Positions 1 to 8,193 of a stretch of DNA of 47,741 nucleotides are shown piece by piece. Each line of letters begins with the position of its first letter. The first letter of the stretch is position 1. The notes beneath the pieces were generated by a model that saw only the letters and a list, made by a program, of their open reading frames with translations, searched no databases and was not told where the DNA came from. The position numbers were made by a program, and so were the translations under genes. Origin of the DNA: Thermoguttaceae bacterium (lineage in GTDB: Bacteria; Planctomycetota; Planctomycetia; Pirellulales; Thermoguttaceae); assembly GCA_017434455.1 (NCBI GenBank), contig JAFRFG010000062.1, positions 1 to 47,741 of the forward strand. Direction: 5' to 3'.

Positions 1-1157
1 CTCCCCGGCTCTCCCTTGAAGTGAATCTTCATCCAGCCGGCGAAGTTCTGTCCCATATCGACCCGCCAGACCCCCGGCTCTTTCTCCTCGATGCCGACGG
101 CGTGGAACCACTCTTGGCAGCGGTTCTGCTCGCCAAACTGACCGCTGACGGCGACCGCGGGGGTAATTGTCTCCACACCGCTCCAATCCGAGTCGTCGAA
201 CTCGGGCCGGTTCCAGTCGGGAACCGCCTTGTTGGCGTCGAAGAACTCCCCGCCGAACTGTTCGAAACACCATCCCCCCAGGTACTGGATTTCGCTGGGG
301 GCACTCTTCCAGCTATCGTCGGTCGCCAGACGATGATTCCCGTCGTCGGTGAGAATATCGCACTGCGCCATAAAGGCCGGGGCGTTGGGGCGATCGTCCC
401 GGCGGTAGCTCCCGAAGATCGACCAGCCGCTCCCCAGCCAGACGGCGACAGTGTTTTTGCCGGCGCGCAGGTAATCTTTAATATCGTAGGCGACATAGCA
501 GGCGCGGTGCTTCAGATCGCAGACGTTCGGGGCCAGGACGTTTTCGGACACCTTTCGGCCGTTGACATAGAGTTCATGGTAGCCGAACGAGGCGAGGAAG
601 AGAATCGCGCGGTTCGGCGCCGATTCCAGGTCAAACGACTTGCGGAAGAACGGATCGGGGGGGTTATTGCCGTCTTCCGGCGGCTCATCGAAGGGGTGCC
701 CGTCCCAAATCCACTGAGCGGTCCAATCCTCCTGCGCCAGCCCCGATGTCCAGGTCGAACAGACCGCGTCCGAAACCTCCCCGGCGTCATCCTTGACCTG
801 AACCGACCAGAAATAGTCGGTATCCGAGGTGATCGGCTTCCCCAAGTAGACGATCTGCGCCGAGTCGGCCGACTCGACCCAGCCGCTGTCCCAAACCAGC
901 GACTTTTCGGCGAAATCCTCCGTCAGCGCGACGCGGACGCGGTAGGCGCTTTGGGCGCCGCCTCCGGCCAGCCGCCACGACAGACGCGGCTGGGCGACAT
1001 CAACCCCGACCGGAGCAGTGATGTATTCACAGCGAAGGTCTTCGGGGGTAATCACCGAACCCGCCCGAACAGACGCGATCGATACCGCCAAAGTGAGAAA
1101 CGCCGCGGCAAACCGAACAAAGCGTTTAAATCGGATCAAAGCGGTGAAACTATTCAT
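1..1157 (-). CDS. alpha-L-rhamnosidase (GH78), N-terminal part, cut by window edge
   Basis: The 5' part of a secreted alpha-L-rhamnosidase; about 385 codons are present and the catalytic (alpha/alpha)6 barrel lies outside the window. Translation begins MNSFTALIRFKRFVRFAAAF, a positively charged then hydrophobic signal peptide. It continues with the N-terminal domains seen in the complete paralogue next door (TPEDLRCEY, QPRLSWRLAG, DWTAQWIWDG, NPPDPFFRKSFDL, GYHELYVNGRKVSENVLAPN, DMGQNFAGWMKIHFKGEPG). Window base 1 corresponds to base 2890, and the two copies match almost base for base over the first 85 bases. Start chosen at ATG 1157, just before the signal peptide; no clear Shine-Dalgarno is seen. 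A terminator separates it from the upstream copy, so it may have its own promoter. The family is clear from the paralogue; activity of this copy cannot be judged. Confidence 0.88.
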   Translation of the reverse strand, partial: MNSFTALIRFKRFVRFAAAFLTLAVSIASVRAGSVITPEDLRCEYITAPVGVDVAQPRLSWRLAGGGAQSAYRVRVALTEDFAEKSLVWDSGWVESADSAQIVYLGKPITSDTDYFWSVQVKDDAGEVSDAVCSTWTSGLAQEDWTAQWIWDGHPFDEPPEDGNNPPDPFFRKSFDLESAPNRAILFLASFGYHELYVNGRKVSENVLAPNVCDLKHRACYVAYDIKDYLRAGKNTVAVWLGSGWSIFGSYRRDDRPNAPAFMAQCDILTDDGNHRLATDDSWKSAPSEIQYLGGWCFEQFGGEFFDANKAVPDWNRPEFDDSDWSGVETITPAVAVSGQFGEQNRCQEWFHAVGIEEKEPGVWRVDMGQNFAGWMKIHFKGEPG

Positions 1158-1223
1158 AAGTCAACCAATTCCCAGCGGGGCTAAAAATTGTCTGTCATTC
1201 TCTCGAGCGTATATACAACCTAC

Positions 1224-1254
1224 AAAAAAAGGCGCTTGAAGGGCGCCTTTTTTT
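1224..1254 (-). terminator. intrinsic terminator after the complete rhamnosidase gene
   Basis: Read on the minus strand, a GGCGC/GCGCC stem (1243-1247 with 1231-1235, 7-nt loop) is followed by seven T (1224-1230). A run of A's on the other side (minus strand, 1248-1254) would let it work in both directions. It lies 26 bases past the stop codon of the 1280-4036 gene, between the two tandem rhamnosidase copies. Confidence 0.8.
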
Positions 1255-1279
1255 GTGGTCCCGCCCAGAAGGCAAACCG

Positions 1280-4036
1280 TTACTGCCGCCCAACGAAGGT
1301 GAACGAACCCGGGCCGACGGAGAAGACGCTGTAGCCGTCCTCATCCCGCAGCCAAACCGCCCCTTGCGGCGCCTCGGTCTTATCCTTTCCCGCGCTGGGA
1401 ACATAAACCTCGCCGCCGGTGTTGGCCGGGAGGGTAACGGCAAGCGTCAGCGTATCGCCGCCGGATTTCTTCCAGTCGACCGCCACCCGGCCGGTCGGCG
1501 CGTCGAAGTGCCCCTTGGCCCACTGCCACGACAGCGCGTCGAACTTCGGCGGGTGGATCCGAATCGAGCGGAAACCGGGCTCCTCGGGATTGGTCCGGAT
1601 GCCGAGCGCCGAGTCGATGTACCACGCGCCGGGATAGAGGTAGGAGCTGTGCAGCAGCGAGTGCCCGGGGCGGTTCAGCTCCCACGCTTCCCAGATGGTC
1701 GTCGCGTCGTTGGCGCGCATAAAGCCGTACCCCGGATACTCGGTCTGGTTGAGCATCGACCAGATCAGATCGTCGCGCCCTTCCTGACGCAGGAGGCGGA
1801 AGAGGATCGCCCCGCCGGTGATCCCGGCGCCGATATGCCCCTTTTGGTTGATCAGGATCTCTTCCTCCAGACGCTTCATCACCGCCGGGCGGGTTTCAGC
1901 GTCGGGAAGCTCGGCCAGCAGCGCGGCCGCCTGGATCGACATGCGGCCGTCGAAGTACGAGTTGTCCTCCGGGTGGAAGTACTTCGCGTTGACCGCCTTC
2001 CGACCGGCCTCGGCGATCGCTTCCCACTCTTCGGCCCGGTCCTCGCGGCCGATGGTCCGAGCGATTTTCGCCGCGGTCCTTAAATTAAAGACGCGGTAGA
2101 TATTGTTCAGGCAGAGGGTATCTTCCGTGTCGCTGTTCGGTCCCCCCGGGGCACCCGGCCACAGCCAGTCGCCGAGGAAGTACCACTCGGTGCCGTAGCG
2201 GTACAGGAGGCCGTCTTTGACATAGGCGTTCAGGAAGGCGAGCCACTTCTCGATCATCGGGAAGTTTTCTTCCAGAATACGGGTATCCCCATAGTGCTGA
2301 TAGAAGAACCACGGCAGGGTCACGACGATTCCGCCCCACGCCGGGCCGCCCCCCCCTTCGTAGGTCGGGGCGGTGTTCGGAAGGGTCCCCGCCGCCGCGG
2401 CCGCCTCCATGCCGGGCATCGGAAGCGGTTCTTCCTTGAGCCAGGCGGGGTTCCATCCCTGGACGTCGCGCCAGCTCTGCATCCAGTTGAAGTAAAAGTA
2501 CCCCAGCTTGTAGTTGAACATCCCCGTCTCGCAGGTCGCGTGGGCGTCGCCGCCGTAGCCGAGACGCTCCCGCTGCGGGCAGTCGACGACATAGCCGCCC
2601 AAAGAGAGGTTCTCGTAGGTCTTAAGAACCGTGTTGTAGATCCAGTTCGCCAGATCGTCGTCACACTCAAACGACGAGGCGCGCTCGTACCCGGTGCGGA
2701 CCGTGCAGCCGGTGAAATCTTCCAAGGCCGGCTTTTCTTTCAGCCCCGTGACGGTGATCCAGCGCGCGGAACTGTAGTTGAACCGATTCTCAAAGACCGC
2801 CTCGCCGTTGGCGTCGAGAACACACCAGCTGTGGAGACTGAAGGTCATATCGAACAGGGGCGATTCGGAGAACTGCATCTCGATCTTGCTCCCCGGCTCT
2901 CCCTTGAAGTGAATCTTCATCCAGCCGGCGAAGTTCTGTCCCATATCGACCCGCCAGACCCCCGGCTGTTTCTCCTCAATGCCGACGGCGTGGAACCACT
3001 CTTGGCAGCGGTTCTGCTCGCCGAACTGGCCGCTGACGGCGACCGAAGGGGTAAATGTCTCCACACCGCTCCAGGCCGAGTCGTCGAACTCGGTCCGGTT
3101 CCAATCGGGAACGGCTTTATTCGTGTCGATGAATTCCCCGCCGTACTGCCCGAAGAACCAGACGCCCAAGAGCTGAATCTCGCTGGGGGCGCTCTTCCAG
3201 CTGTCGTCGCTTACCAGAAGGTAACTTCCCTCGTCGGTGCGGATATCGCACTGCGCCATAAAGGCCGGGGCGTTGGGGCGGTCGTCTCGGCGGTAGTTCG
3301 CGTAGATCGACCAGCCGCTCCCCAGCCAGACGGCGACGGTGTTTTTGCCGGCGCGCAGGTAATCTTTAATATCGTAGGCGACGTAGCAGACGCGGTGCCC
3401 CAGGTCCGAGGCGTTCGGGGCCAGGACGTTTTCGCTCACCTTTTGGCCGTTGACGTACAGCTCATGATAGCCGAACGAGGCGAGGAAGAAGATCGCGCGG
3501 TTCGGCGCCGATTTCAGGTCAAACGACTTGCGGAAGAACGGATCGGGGGGATTGTTGCCGTCCTCCGGCGTCGCGGCGAAAGCGTGGCCGTCCCAGATCC
3601 ATTGGGCGGTCCAATCCTCCTGCGCCAGACCCGAAGTCCAGGTCGAACAGACCGCGTCCGAAACCTCGCCGGCGGCATCCTTCACCTGAACCGACCAGAA
3701 GTAGTCGGTGTCCGAGTCAAGCGGCTTTCCCGAGTAGACGATCTGCGCCGAATCGGCCGACTCGACCCAGCCGCTGTCCCAAACAATCGACGCGTCGGTA
3801 AAATTATCCTCCAGCGCGACCTTAACGCGGTAGGCGCTTTGGGCGCCGTCGCCGGCCAGCCGCCACGACAGGCGGGGCTGGGCGACATCGACCCCGATCG
3901 GGGCGCTGATATATTCGCAGCGAAGATCTTCGGGGGTAACCGCCGAGCCGGCAAAAACCGGCGCGGCAATCAGCGCCAAAGCGAGAAGCGCGGCGGCGTA
4001 TCCGCCGAGGAAACTCAAGACAGAGAAACGTTTCAT
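1280..4036 (-). CDS. secreted alpha-L-rhamnosidase (GH78)
   Basis: A 918-residue glycoside hydrolase expected to release terminal alpha-L-rhamnose from pectic or other plant glycans outside the cytoplasm. Signal peptide is residues 1-29 (MKRFSVLSFLGGYAAALLAL, then ...APVFA). N-terminal beta domains follow (about 35-420), then the (alpha/alpha)6 catalytic barrel and a C-terminal beta domain. The GH78 signature DCPQRERLGYGGDAHA at about 483-498 holds the family's acid Glu and conserved Asp residues. WEAWE near 780-785 carries the second conserved Glu, proposed base of the inverting mechanism. The frame extends upstream, but ATG 4036 directly precedes the signal peptide; ATG 4048 (MLTV) is an alternative with an AGGA too close to it. 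It is a near-duplicate of the truncated gene at the left edge. Exact linkage specificity is not predictable. Confidence 0.95.
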   Translation of the reverse strand: MKRFSVLSFLGGYAAALLALALIAAPVFAGSAVTPEDLRCEYISAPIGVDVAQPRLSWRLAGDGAQSAYRVKVALEDNFTDASIVWDSGWVESADSAQIVYSGKPLDSDTDYFWSVQVKDAAGEVSDAVCSTWTSGLAQEDWTAQWIWDGHAFAATPEDGNNPPDPFFRKSFDLKSAPNRAIFFLASFGYHELYVNGQKVSENVLAPNASDLGHRVCYVAYDIKDYLRAGKNTVAVWLGSGWSIYANYRRDDRPNAPAFMAQCDIRTDEGSYLLVSDDSWKSAPSEIQLLGVWFFGQYGGEFIDTNKAVPDWNRTEFDDSAWSGVETFTPSVAVSGQFGEQNRCQEWFHAVGIEEKQPGVWRVDMGQNFAGWMKIHFKGEPGSKIEMQFSESPLFDMTFSLHSWCVLDANGEAVFENRFNYSSARWITVTGLKEKPALEDFTGCTVRTGYERASSFECDDDLANWIYNTVLKTYENLSLGGYVVDCPQRERLGYGGDAHATCETGMFNYKLGYFYFNWMQSWRDVQGWNPAWLKEEPLPMPGMEAAAAAGTLPNTAPTYEGGGGPAWGGIVVTLPWFFYQHYGDTRILEENFPMIEKWLAFLNAYVKDGLLYRYGTEWYFLGDWLWPGAPGGPNSDTEDTLCLNNIYRVFNLRTAAKIARTIGREDRAEEWEAIAEAGRKAVNAKYFHPEDNSYFDGRMSIQAAALLAELPDAETRPAVMKRLEEEILINQKGHIGAGITGGAILFRLLRQEGRDDLIWSMLNQTEYPGYGFMRANDATTIWEAWELNRPGHSLLHSSYLYPGAWYIDSALGIRTNPEEPGFRSIRIHPPKFDALSWQWAKGHFDAPTGRVAVDWKKSGGDTLTLAVTLPANTGGEVYVPSAGKDKTEAPQGAVWLRDEDGYSVFSVGPGSFTFVGRQ

Positions 4037-4093
4037 AACGGTGAGCATAGTCCTGTGGGGTTGAAAAAAGGGCCAAAGGTTTAACTGGGGAAA

Positions 4094-4122
4094 ATTATAG
4101 CCCGGCGGCAGACGAAAATAAA
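4094..4122 (-). promoter_or_regulatory. sigma70-type promoter for the rhamnosidase gene
   Basis: On the minus strand TATAAT (4094-4099) lies 17 bases downstream of TTTATT (4117-4122), giving a start point about 50 bases before ATG 4036. The -10 is a consensus match; the -35 is weak. Confidence 0.6.
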
Positions 4123-4173
4123 GATATCCGTCCGGCCTTCTCCTTAGCGCCGCCGCGCGGGGGGCGCCAAGCG

Positions 4174-4201
4174 TTGTTTTTTCGCCTCCCCCTTTTATAC
4201 T
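4174..4201 (+). promoter_or_regulatory. probable promoter for the first beta-helix gene
   Basis: TTGTTT (4174-4179), a 16-base spacer and TATACT (4196-4201) precede the ATG at 4253. The same TATACT hexamer is used before the second and third paralogues, but the palindrome found there is absent here. Divergent from the rhamnosidase promoter at 4094-4122. Confidence 0.5.
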
Positions 4202-4252
4202 TTTGGGAAAGACCCCTTCCAAATAAGACACTCAGCAAGAAAGAGACAAACC

Positions 4253-6028
4253 ATGCGTACCTCCGCGAACATCCCCTTCCGCGCGCCGCTGGCCGCGCTT
4301 TTGTTCTTCCTGGCGCTTTGCTCGCCGTCGGCCCACGGCGCGGTGAACGGCTCGGGGCAGTGGCTGGCGACCGATTTCGGCGCCGCGCCGACGGATGTCG
4401 GCACCCCCTTTGAGGAAGCCGTCGACTGCACCGAGGCGATTCAATCGGCCTTAAACGCGGCTAAAGAAGCCGGCGGCGGGGTCGTCCTTCTTCCCGCGGG
4501 GCGGTTCACCGTCAAGGGAACCCTCTCGATCCCCGGCGGGGTGACCCTGGAAGGAACCTATCGTTCGGCCGTCACGCCGGGTATCTTCGACCAGGACGTC
4601 GACGGGACCACCCTATTGGCTTACGCCGGGAAGAACGATCCCGACAGCGCGCCGTTCATTTCCCTGGCCGGAATCAACTCGGTGATCAAGGGGGTGGTAA
4701 TCATCTATCCCGAATGGGATCGAAAGGTCCTCCCCCCCGTTCCCTATCCTCCCTGTATCGAGTCCCACGACACCGTCAACGTCGGGGTTCTCGACTGCGC
4801 GCTGCTGAACCCCTACGAGGGAATCCGTTTCGTCCGCGCGGCCAGGCACCTGGTTCGCGACGTCACCGGCTACCCGATCTGGCGCGGTCTCTTCGTCGAT
4901 CAGTGCTTAGACATCGGCCGTATCGAGAATGTTCACTTCTGGCCCTTTGGTCTGACCTTCCGCGACGACGATCCGTATTGCGAGTGGATTAACCTTAACG
5001 GCACCGCCTTTGAGTTCGCCCGAACCGACTGGCACTATGTCGCCAATACTTTTTGCTTCGGCTACGGTGTCGGCTACAAGTTCAGCGAGTATGAACATGG
5101 GGGAACCAATGGGAACTTCCTCGGTCTGGGGGCCGACTGCTGCCGGAGGGCCGTCCTGGTCGAACAGGCCCAAGCCCAGGGGCTTTTGATCACCAACGGT
5201 GAGTTCGTCGGCCGCCTGAACCGCAACAGCGATTCGATCTGTGTCGAGATCGGCGAAAAATGCCGCGGCAAGGTCTCATTGGTGAACTGCTCGTTCTGGG
5301 GACCGCTCGAATACTGCATCCAGAAAAGGAATCCGGACGCTCCTTTAACCGCCAGCGCCTGTCACTTCATCAATTGGGATAATGTTCGCCGCACGGGGAA
5401 TCCCGCGATCGACATTCAGGCCGGCAGCGCCAATATCGCCGACTGCACCTTTATGGAGAGCGCCAGCCCCGAGGTACGCGTCAGCGATGATGTCCAAACC
5501 GTTCTCCTTTCGGGAAATCTCGCCAACGGCGGCTTTATGGTCGAGGGGATTTCCGACGCCAACCGCGACCGTGTTCAAGTTTTTGGAAACGAGCCCTTTA
5601 TCCGGTTCGAGTCGCTGGAGCATTACCGAATCGAGATCGGCGCGGTGGCCGACAAACAGTTCACCAGCGGCTGGTGTACTCGCGGCAAAGACGACGAGGG
5701 GCATCCCTTCCGCTGGTCGACCGATCATTCCAAGCTGCGCCTGGCCGTCAAACCGAAGTGCGCCTACGATCTGACATTCGTCTGCGAAGTCCCGCCGCAG
5801 GCGCTGGATAACGTCGAGGCACCGGGCCTGTACCGCGACGGGGAACGGATCGCCCCGCTGGCGGCCGGTTACAACGAGCTGCGTGCCCGCCTTGCCCCGA
5901 CCGACGGCGACGTTATTGTCTTGGAGGTTCGATGCGGCGGCTGGGTTCCGGATGAAAAGGATCGGCGCACCCTCGGAATCAAAGGGATTCTCTTTGAGAT
6001 GAAGGCGGTCGATTCCCCAACCCCGTGA
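4253..6028 (+). CDS. secreted pectate-lyase-like beta-helix protein, copy 1
   Basis: A 591-residue exported protein with the N-terminal signature of the pectate lyase 3 / GH55-type right-handed beta-helix superfamily. This comprises ATDFGAAPTDVG, then DCTEAIQSALNAAKEAGGG, VVLLPAGRFTVKGTLSIPGG and VTLEGTYRS (residues about 38-110). The signal peptide is residues 1-29, ending ...PSAHG-A. Short repeats rich in I/V, N and G run to about residue 430 (CALLNPYEGIRFVRAARHLV, NCSFWGPLEYCIQKRN). A probable beta-sandwich follows at about 470-591 (FRWSTDHSKLRLAVKP, VLEVRCGGWVP). Cysteines are unusually frequent for this fold. First of three tandem copies; likely cuts or binds a polysaccharide. I cannot identify catalytic residues, so lyase, hydrolase or binding roles all remain possible. 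Confidence 0.85.
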   Translation: MRTSANIPFRAPLAALLFFLALCSPSAHGAVNGSGQWLATDFGAAPTDVGTPFEEAVDCTEAIQSALNAAKEAGGGVVLLPAGRFTVKGTLSIPGGVTLEGTYRSAVTPGIFDQDVDGTTLLAYAGKNDPDSAPFISLAGINSVIKGVVIIYPEWDRKVLPPVPYPPCIESHDTVNVGVLDCALLNPYEGIRFVRAARHLVRDVTGYPIWRGLFVDQCLDIGRIENVHFWPFGLTFRDDDPYCEWINLNGTAFEFARTDWHYVANTFCFGYGVGYKFSEYEHGGTNGNFLGLGADCCRRAVLVEQAQAQGLLITNGEFVGRLNRNSDSICVEIGEKCRGKVSLVNCSFWGPLEYCIQKRNPDAPLTASACHFINWDNVRRTGNPAIDIQAGSANIADCTFMESASPEVRVSDDVQTVLLSGNLANGGFMVEGISDANRDRVQVFGNEPFIRFESLEHYRIEIGAVADKQFTSGWCTRGKDDEGHPFRWSTDHSKLRLAVKPKCAYDLTFVCEVPPQALDNVEAPGLYRDGERIAPLAAGYNELRARLAPTDGDVIVLEVRCGGWVPDEKDRRTLGIKGILFEMKAVDSPTP

Positions 6029-6075
6029 CGCTTGCTCCCCCGAGAGAAAACATGGGAGGTATCAAACCGGATCTC

Positions 6076-6119
6076 GGGAGCGGGAAAACATTGATTTCCC
6101 GCTCCCTTCTCTATATACT
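6076..6119 (+). promoter_or_regulatory. promoter embedded in a perfect palindrome, before beta-helix copy 2
   Basis: A perfect 12-base inverted repeat, GGGAGCGGGAAA (6076-6087) with TTTCCCGCTCCC (6095-6106), has a 7-base loop. A good sigma70 promoter starts inside it: TTGATT at 6091-6096 lies in the loop and right arm, then 17 bases to TATACT (6114-6119). As RNA from the upstream gene it could act as a terminator, though no long T run follows. As DNA it could be an operator over the -35 box. The same arrangement is repeated before copy 3. Confidence 0.65.
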
Positions 6120-6229
6120 CTCACGGTATGCGTGGATCGTTCGGGCTCTTCCTTTCCACCATCACCGGGAAGGGAAATCTCGGACAGACCGGGAGTGACC
6201 TGCCTACAAAGAGTACATGGAGAAATCTC

Positions 6230-7990
6230 ATGCGTCTATCGAAATCTATCCTCCGCGGCACGCCGCTTGTTGCGATCGTTTTCCTGCTGGGGCTCTGTGC
6301 GCCGTCGATCCGTGGTGAGATGAACGGCTCGGGGCAGTGGCTGGCGAGCGATTTCGGCGCCGCGCCGACGGAAGTCGGCACCCCCTTTGAGGAAGCCACC
6401 GACTGCACCGAGGCGATTCAATCGGCCTTAAACGCGGCTAAACAGGCCGGCGGCGGGGTCGTCCTTCTCCCCGCGGGGCGGTTCACCGTCAAGGGAACCC
6501 TCTCGATCCCCGGCGGGGTGACGCTCGAGGGTACCTATCGTTCGGCCATCACGGTGGGATCCTGCAATCAGCCCGCCGACGGAACCCTCCTATTGGCCTA
6601 CGCCGGGAAGAACGCCCCCGACGGCGCGCCGTTCATCTCCCTGGCCGGCGACAACGCGGTGATCAAAGGGGTGGGGATCATTTATCCCGAGTGGGACCCG
6701 AACGTTATCCCCCCGATCCCCTATCCTCCCTGTATCGAGTCTCACGACACCCTCAACGTCGGGATCCTCGACTGCGCGCTGCTGAACCCCTACGAGGGAA
6801 TTCGTCTCGTCCGCGCGGCCAGACACCTGGTCCGCAACGTCACCGGCTACCCGATCTGGCGCGGTCTTTTTGTCGATCATTGCTTAGACATCGGCCGGAT
6901 CGAGAACATCCACTACTGGCCCTTTGGATCCGGTTACAACGACCGCTACTGCACGTGGATTAATCTCAACGGCATTGCCTTTGAGTTCGCCCGGACCGAC
7001 TGGCAATATGTGGCTAATACATTTTGCTTCGGCTACGGTGTCGGCTACAAATTCAGCGAGTATGAGCATGGAGGAGCCAATGGGAACTTCCTCGGTCTGG
7101 GGGCCGACTGCTGCCGGCGCGCCGTCCTGGTCGAGCAGGCCCAGGAGCCCGGGCTTTTGATCACCAACGGCGAGTTCGTCGGCCGCTGGTTCAGCGACGA
7201 CTCGATCTGTGTCGAGATCACCGAAAAATGCCGCGGCAGGGTCTCGCTGGTGAACTGCTCGTTCTGGGGACCGATCGATATCTGCGTCCAAAAGAAAAAT
7301 CCGGGCGGCCTGCTGACCGCCAGCGCCTGTCACTTCGTCAACTGGGACAACCGCCAAGTCGGTAATCCGGCGATTGACCTTCTCGCCGGCAGCGCCAATA
7401 TCGCCGACTGCACCTTTACCGACGGGCAGACCGACGTACGTGTCGCCGACCGGGTCAAAACCGTCCTTCTTTCGGGGAATCTCTCCTACGGCGGCTTCAC
7501 GGTCGAAGGGATTTCCGAGGCCAACGGCGCGCGGGTCCAAAAGTGGGGGAACGAGGAATTTTTCTTGGATGGATCGATGGAACAATATCGCGTCGAGATC
7601 GGTTCGCCCGACGACAAGAGGTTCGTCGTCGACTGGTCCAACCGAGAAAAAGACCCGGAGGATATCCCCTTCCGCTGGTCGAGCGACAACTCCAAGCTGC
7701 GGCTGATGGTCAAACCGAACAGCGCCTATGATTTAACTTTTGCCTGTGACGTCCCACAGCAGGCGCTGGAAAACATCGAGGCGCCCGGTCTGTACCACGA
7801 CGGGGAACTGATCGCCCCGCTGGGGGCCGGTCACAACGAGCTGACCGCCCGCCTTGCCTCGAGCGACAGCGACGTTATGGTGCTGGAGGTTCGCTGCGGC
7901 GGCTGGGTTCCGGGGGAAAATGATCGGCGCACCCTCGGAATCCAGGGAAGATTTATCGAGATGAAGGCGGTCGATTCCCCAGCCCCGTGA
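6230..7990 (+). CDS. secreted pectate-lyase-like beta-helix protein, copy 2
   Basis: A 586-residue paralogue of the preceding gene, collinear over its whole length: signal peptide (MRLSKSILRGTPLVAIVFLL, cleavage near SIRG-E), the pectate-lyase-3 signature (ASDFGAAPTEVG, DCTEAIQSALNAAKQAGGG), helix repeats and C-terminal beta domain. Start set at ATG 6230, with GGAG nine bases upstream. An in-frame extension to 6128 lies downstream of the predicted promoter but adds a non-signal leader and is not conserved. Compared with copy 1 it differs mainly in short loops, e.g. SGYNDRYCTW versus LTFRDDDPYCEW near residue 225 and a shorter GRWFSDDSICVE loop. The pattern suggests duplication followed by loop diversification, perhaps to vary the ligand. 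Substrate unknown. Confidence 0.85.
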   Translation: MRLSKSILRGTPLVAIVFLLGLCAPSIRGEMNGSGQWLASDFGAAPTEVGTPFEEATDCTEAIQSALNAAKQAGGGVVLLPAGRFTVKGTLSIPGGVTLEGTYRSAITVGSCNQPADGTLLLAYAGKNAPDGAPFISLAGDNAVIKGVGIIYPEWDPNVIPPIPYPPCIESHDTLNVGILDCALLNPYEGIRLVRAARHLVRNVTGYPIWRGLFVDHCLDIGRIENIHYWPFGSGYNDRYCTWINLNGIAFEFARTDWQYVANTFCFGYGVGYKFSEYEHGGANGNFLGLGADCCRRAVLVEQAQEPGLLITNGEFVGRWFSDDSICVEITEKCRGRVSLVNCSFWGPIDICVQKKNPGGLLTASACHFVNWDNRQVGNPAIDLLAGSANIADCTFTDGQTDVRVADRVKTVLLSGNLSYGGFTVEGISEANGARVQKWGNEEFFLDGSMEQYRVEIGSPDDKRFVVDWSNREKDPEDIPFRWSSDNSKLRLMVKPNSAYDLTFACDVPQQALENIEAPGLYHDGELIAPLGAGHNELTARLASSDSDVMVLEVRCGGWVPGENDRRTLGIQGRFIEMKAVDSPAP

Positions 7991-8040
7991 CGCTTGCTCC
8001 CCCGAGAGAAAACATGGGAGGGAGCAAACCGGATCTCGAA

Positions 8041-8081
8041 AGCGGGAAATCATTGATTTCCCGCTCCCTTCTCTATATACT
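8041..8081 (+). promoter_or_regulatory. promoter embedded in a palindrome, before beta-helix copy 3
   Basis: The duplicate of the element at 6076-6119: AGCGGGAAAT (8041-8050) pairs with ATTTCCCGCT (8056-8065) around a 5-base loop. The promoter is TTGATT (8053-8058), 17 bases, TATACT (8076-8081). The outer stem has decayed (CGAA replaces CGGG) but the core palindrome and promoter are kept. A second inverted repeat, TTGCTCCC with GGGAGCAA, lies just upstream (about 7994-8027) and is partly lost before copy 2. Confidence 0.62.
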
Positions 8082-8193
8082 CTCACGGTAGACGTGGATC
8101 ATTCGGGCTCTTCCTTTCCCCCAGTCGCCGGGAAGGGAAATCTCGAACAGACCGACAGTGCCCCAACCTACAAAGAATATATGGAGAAATCTC

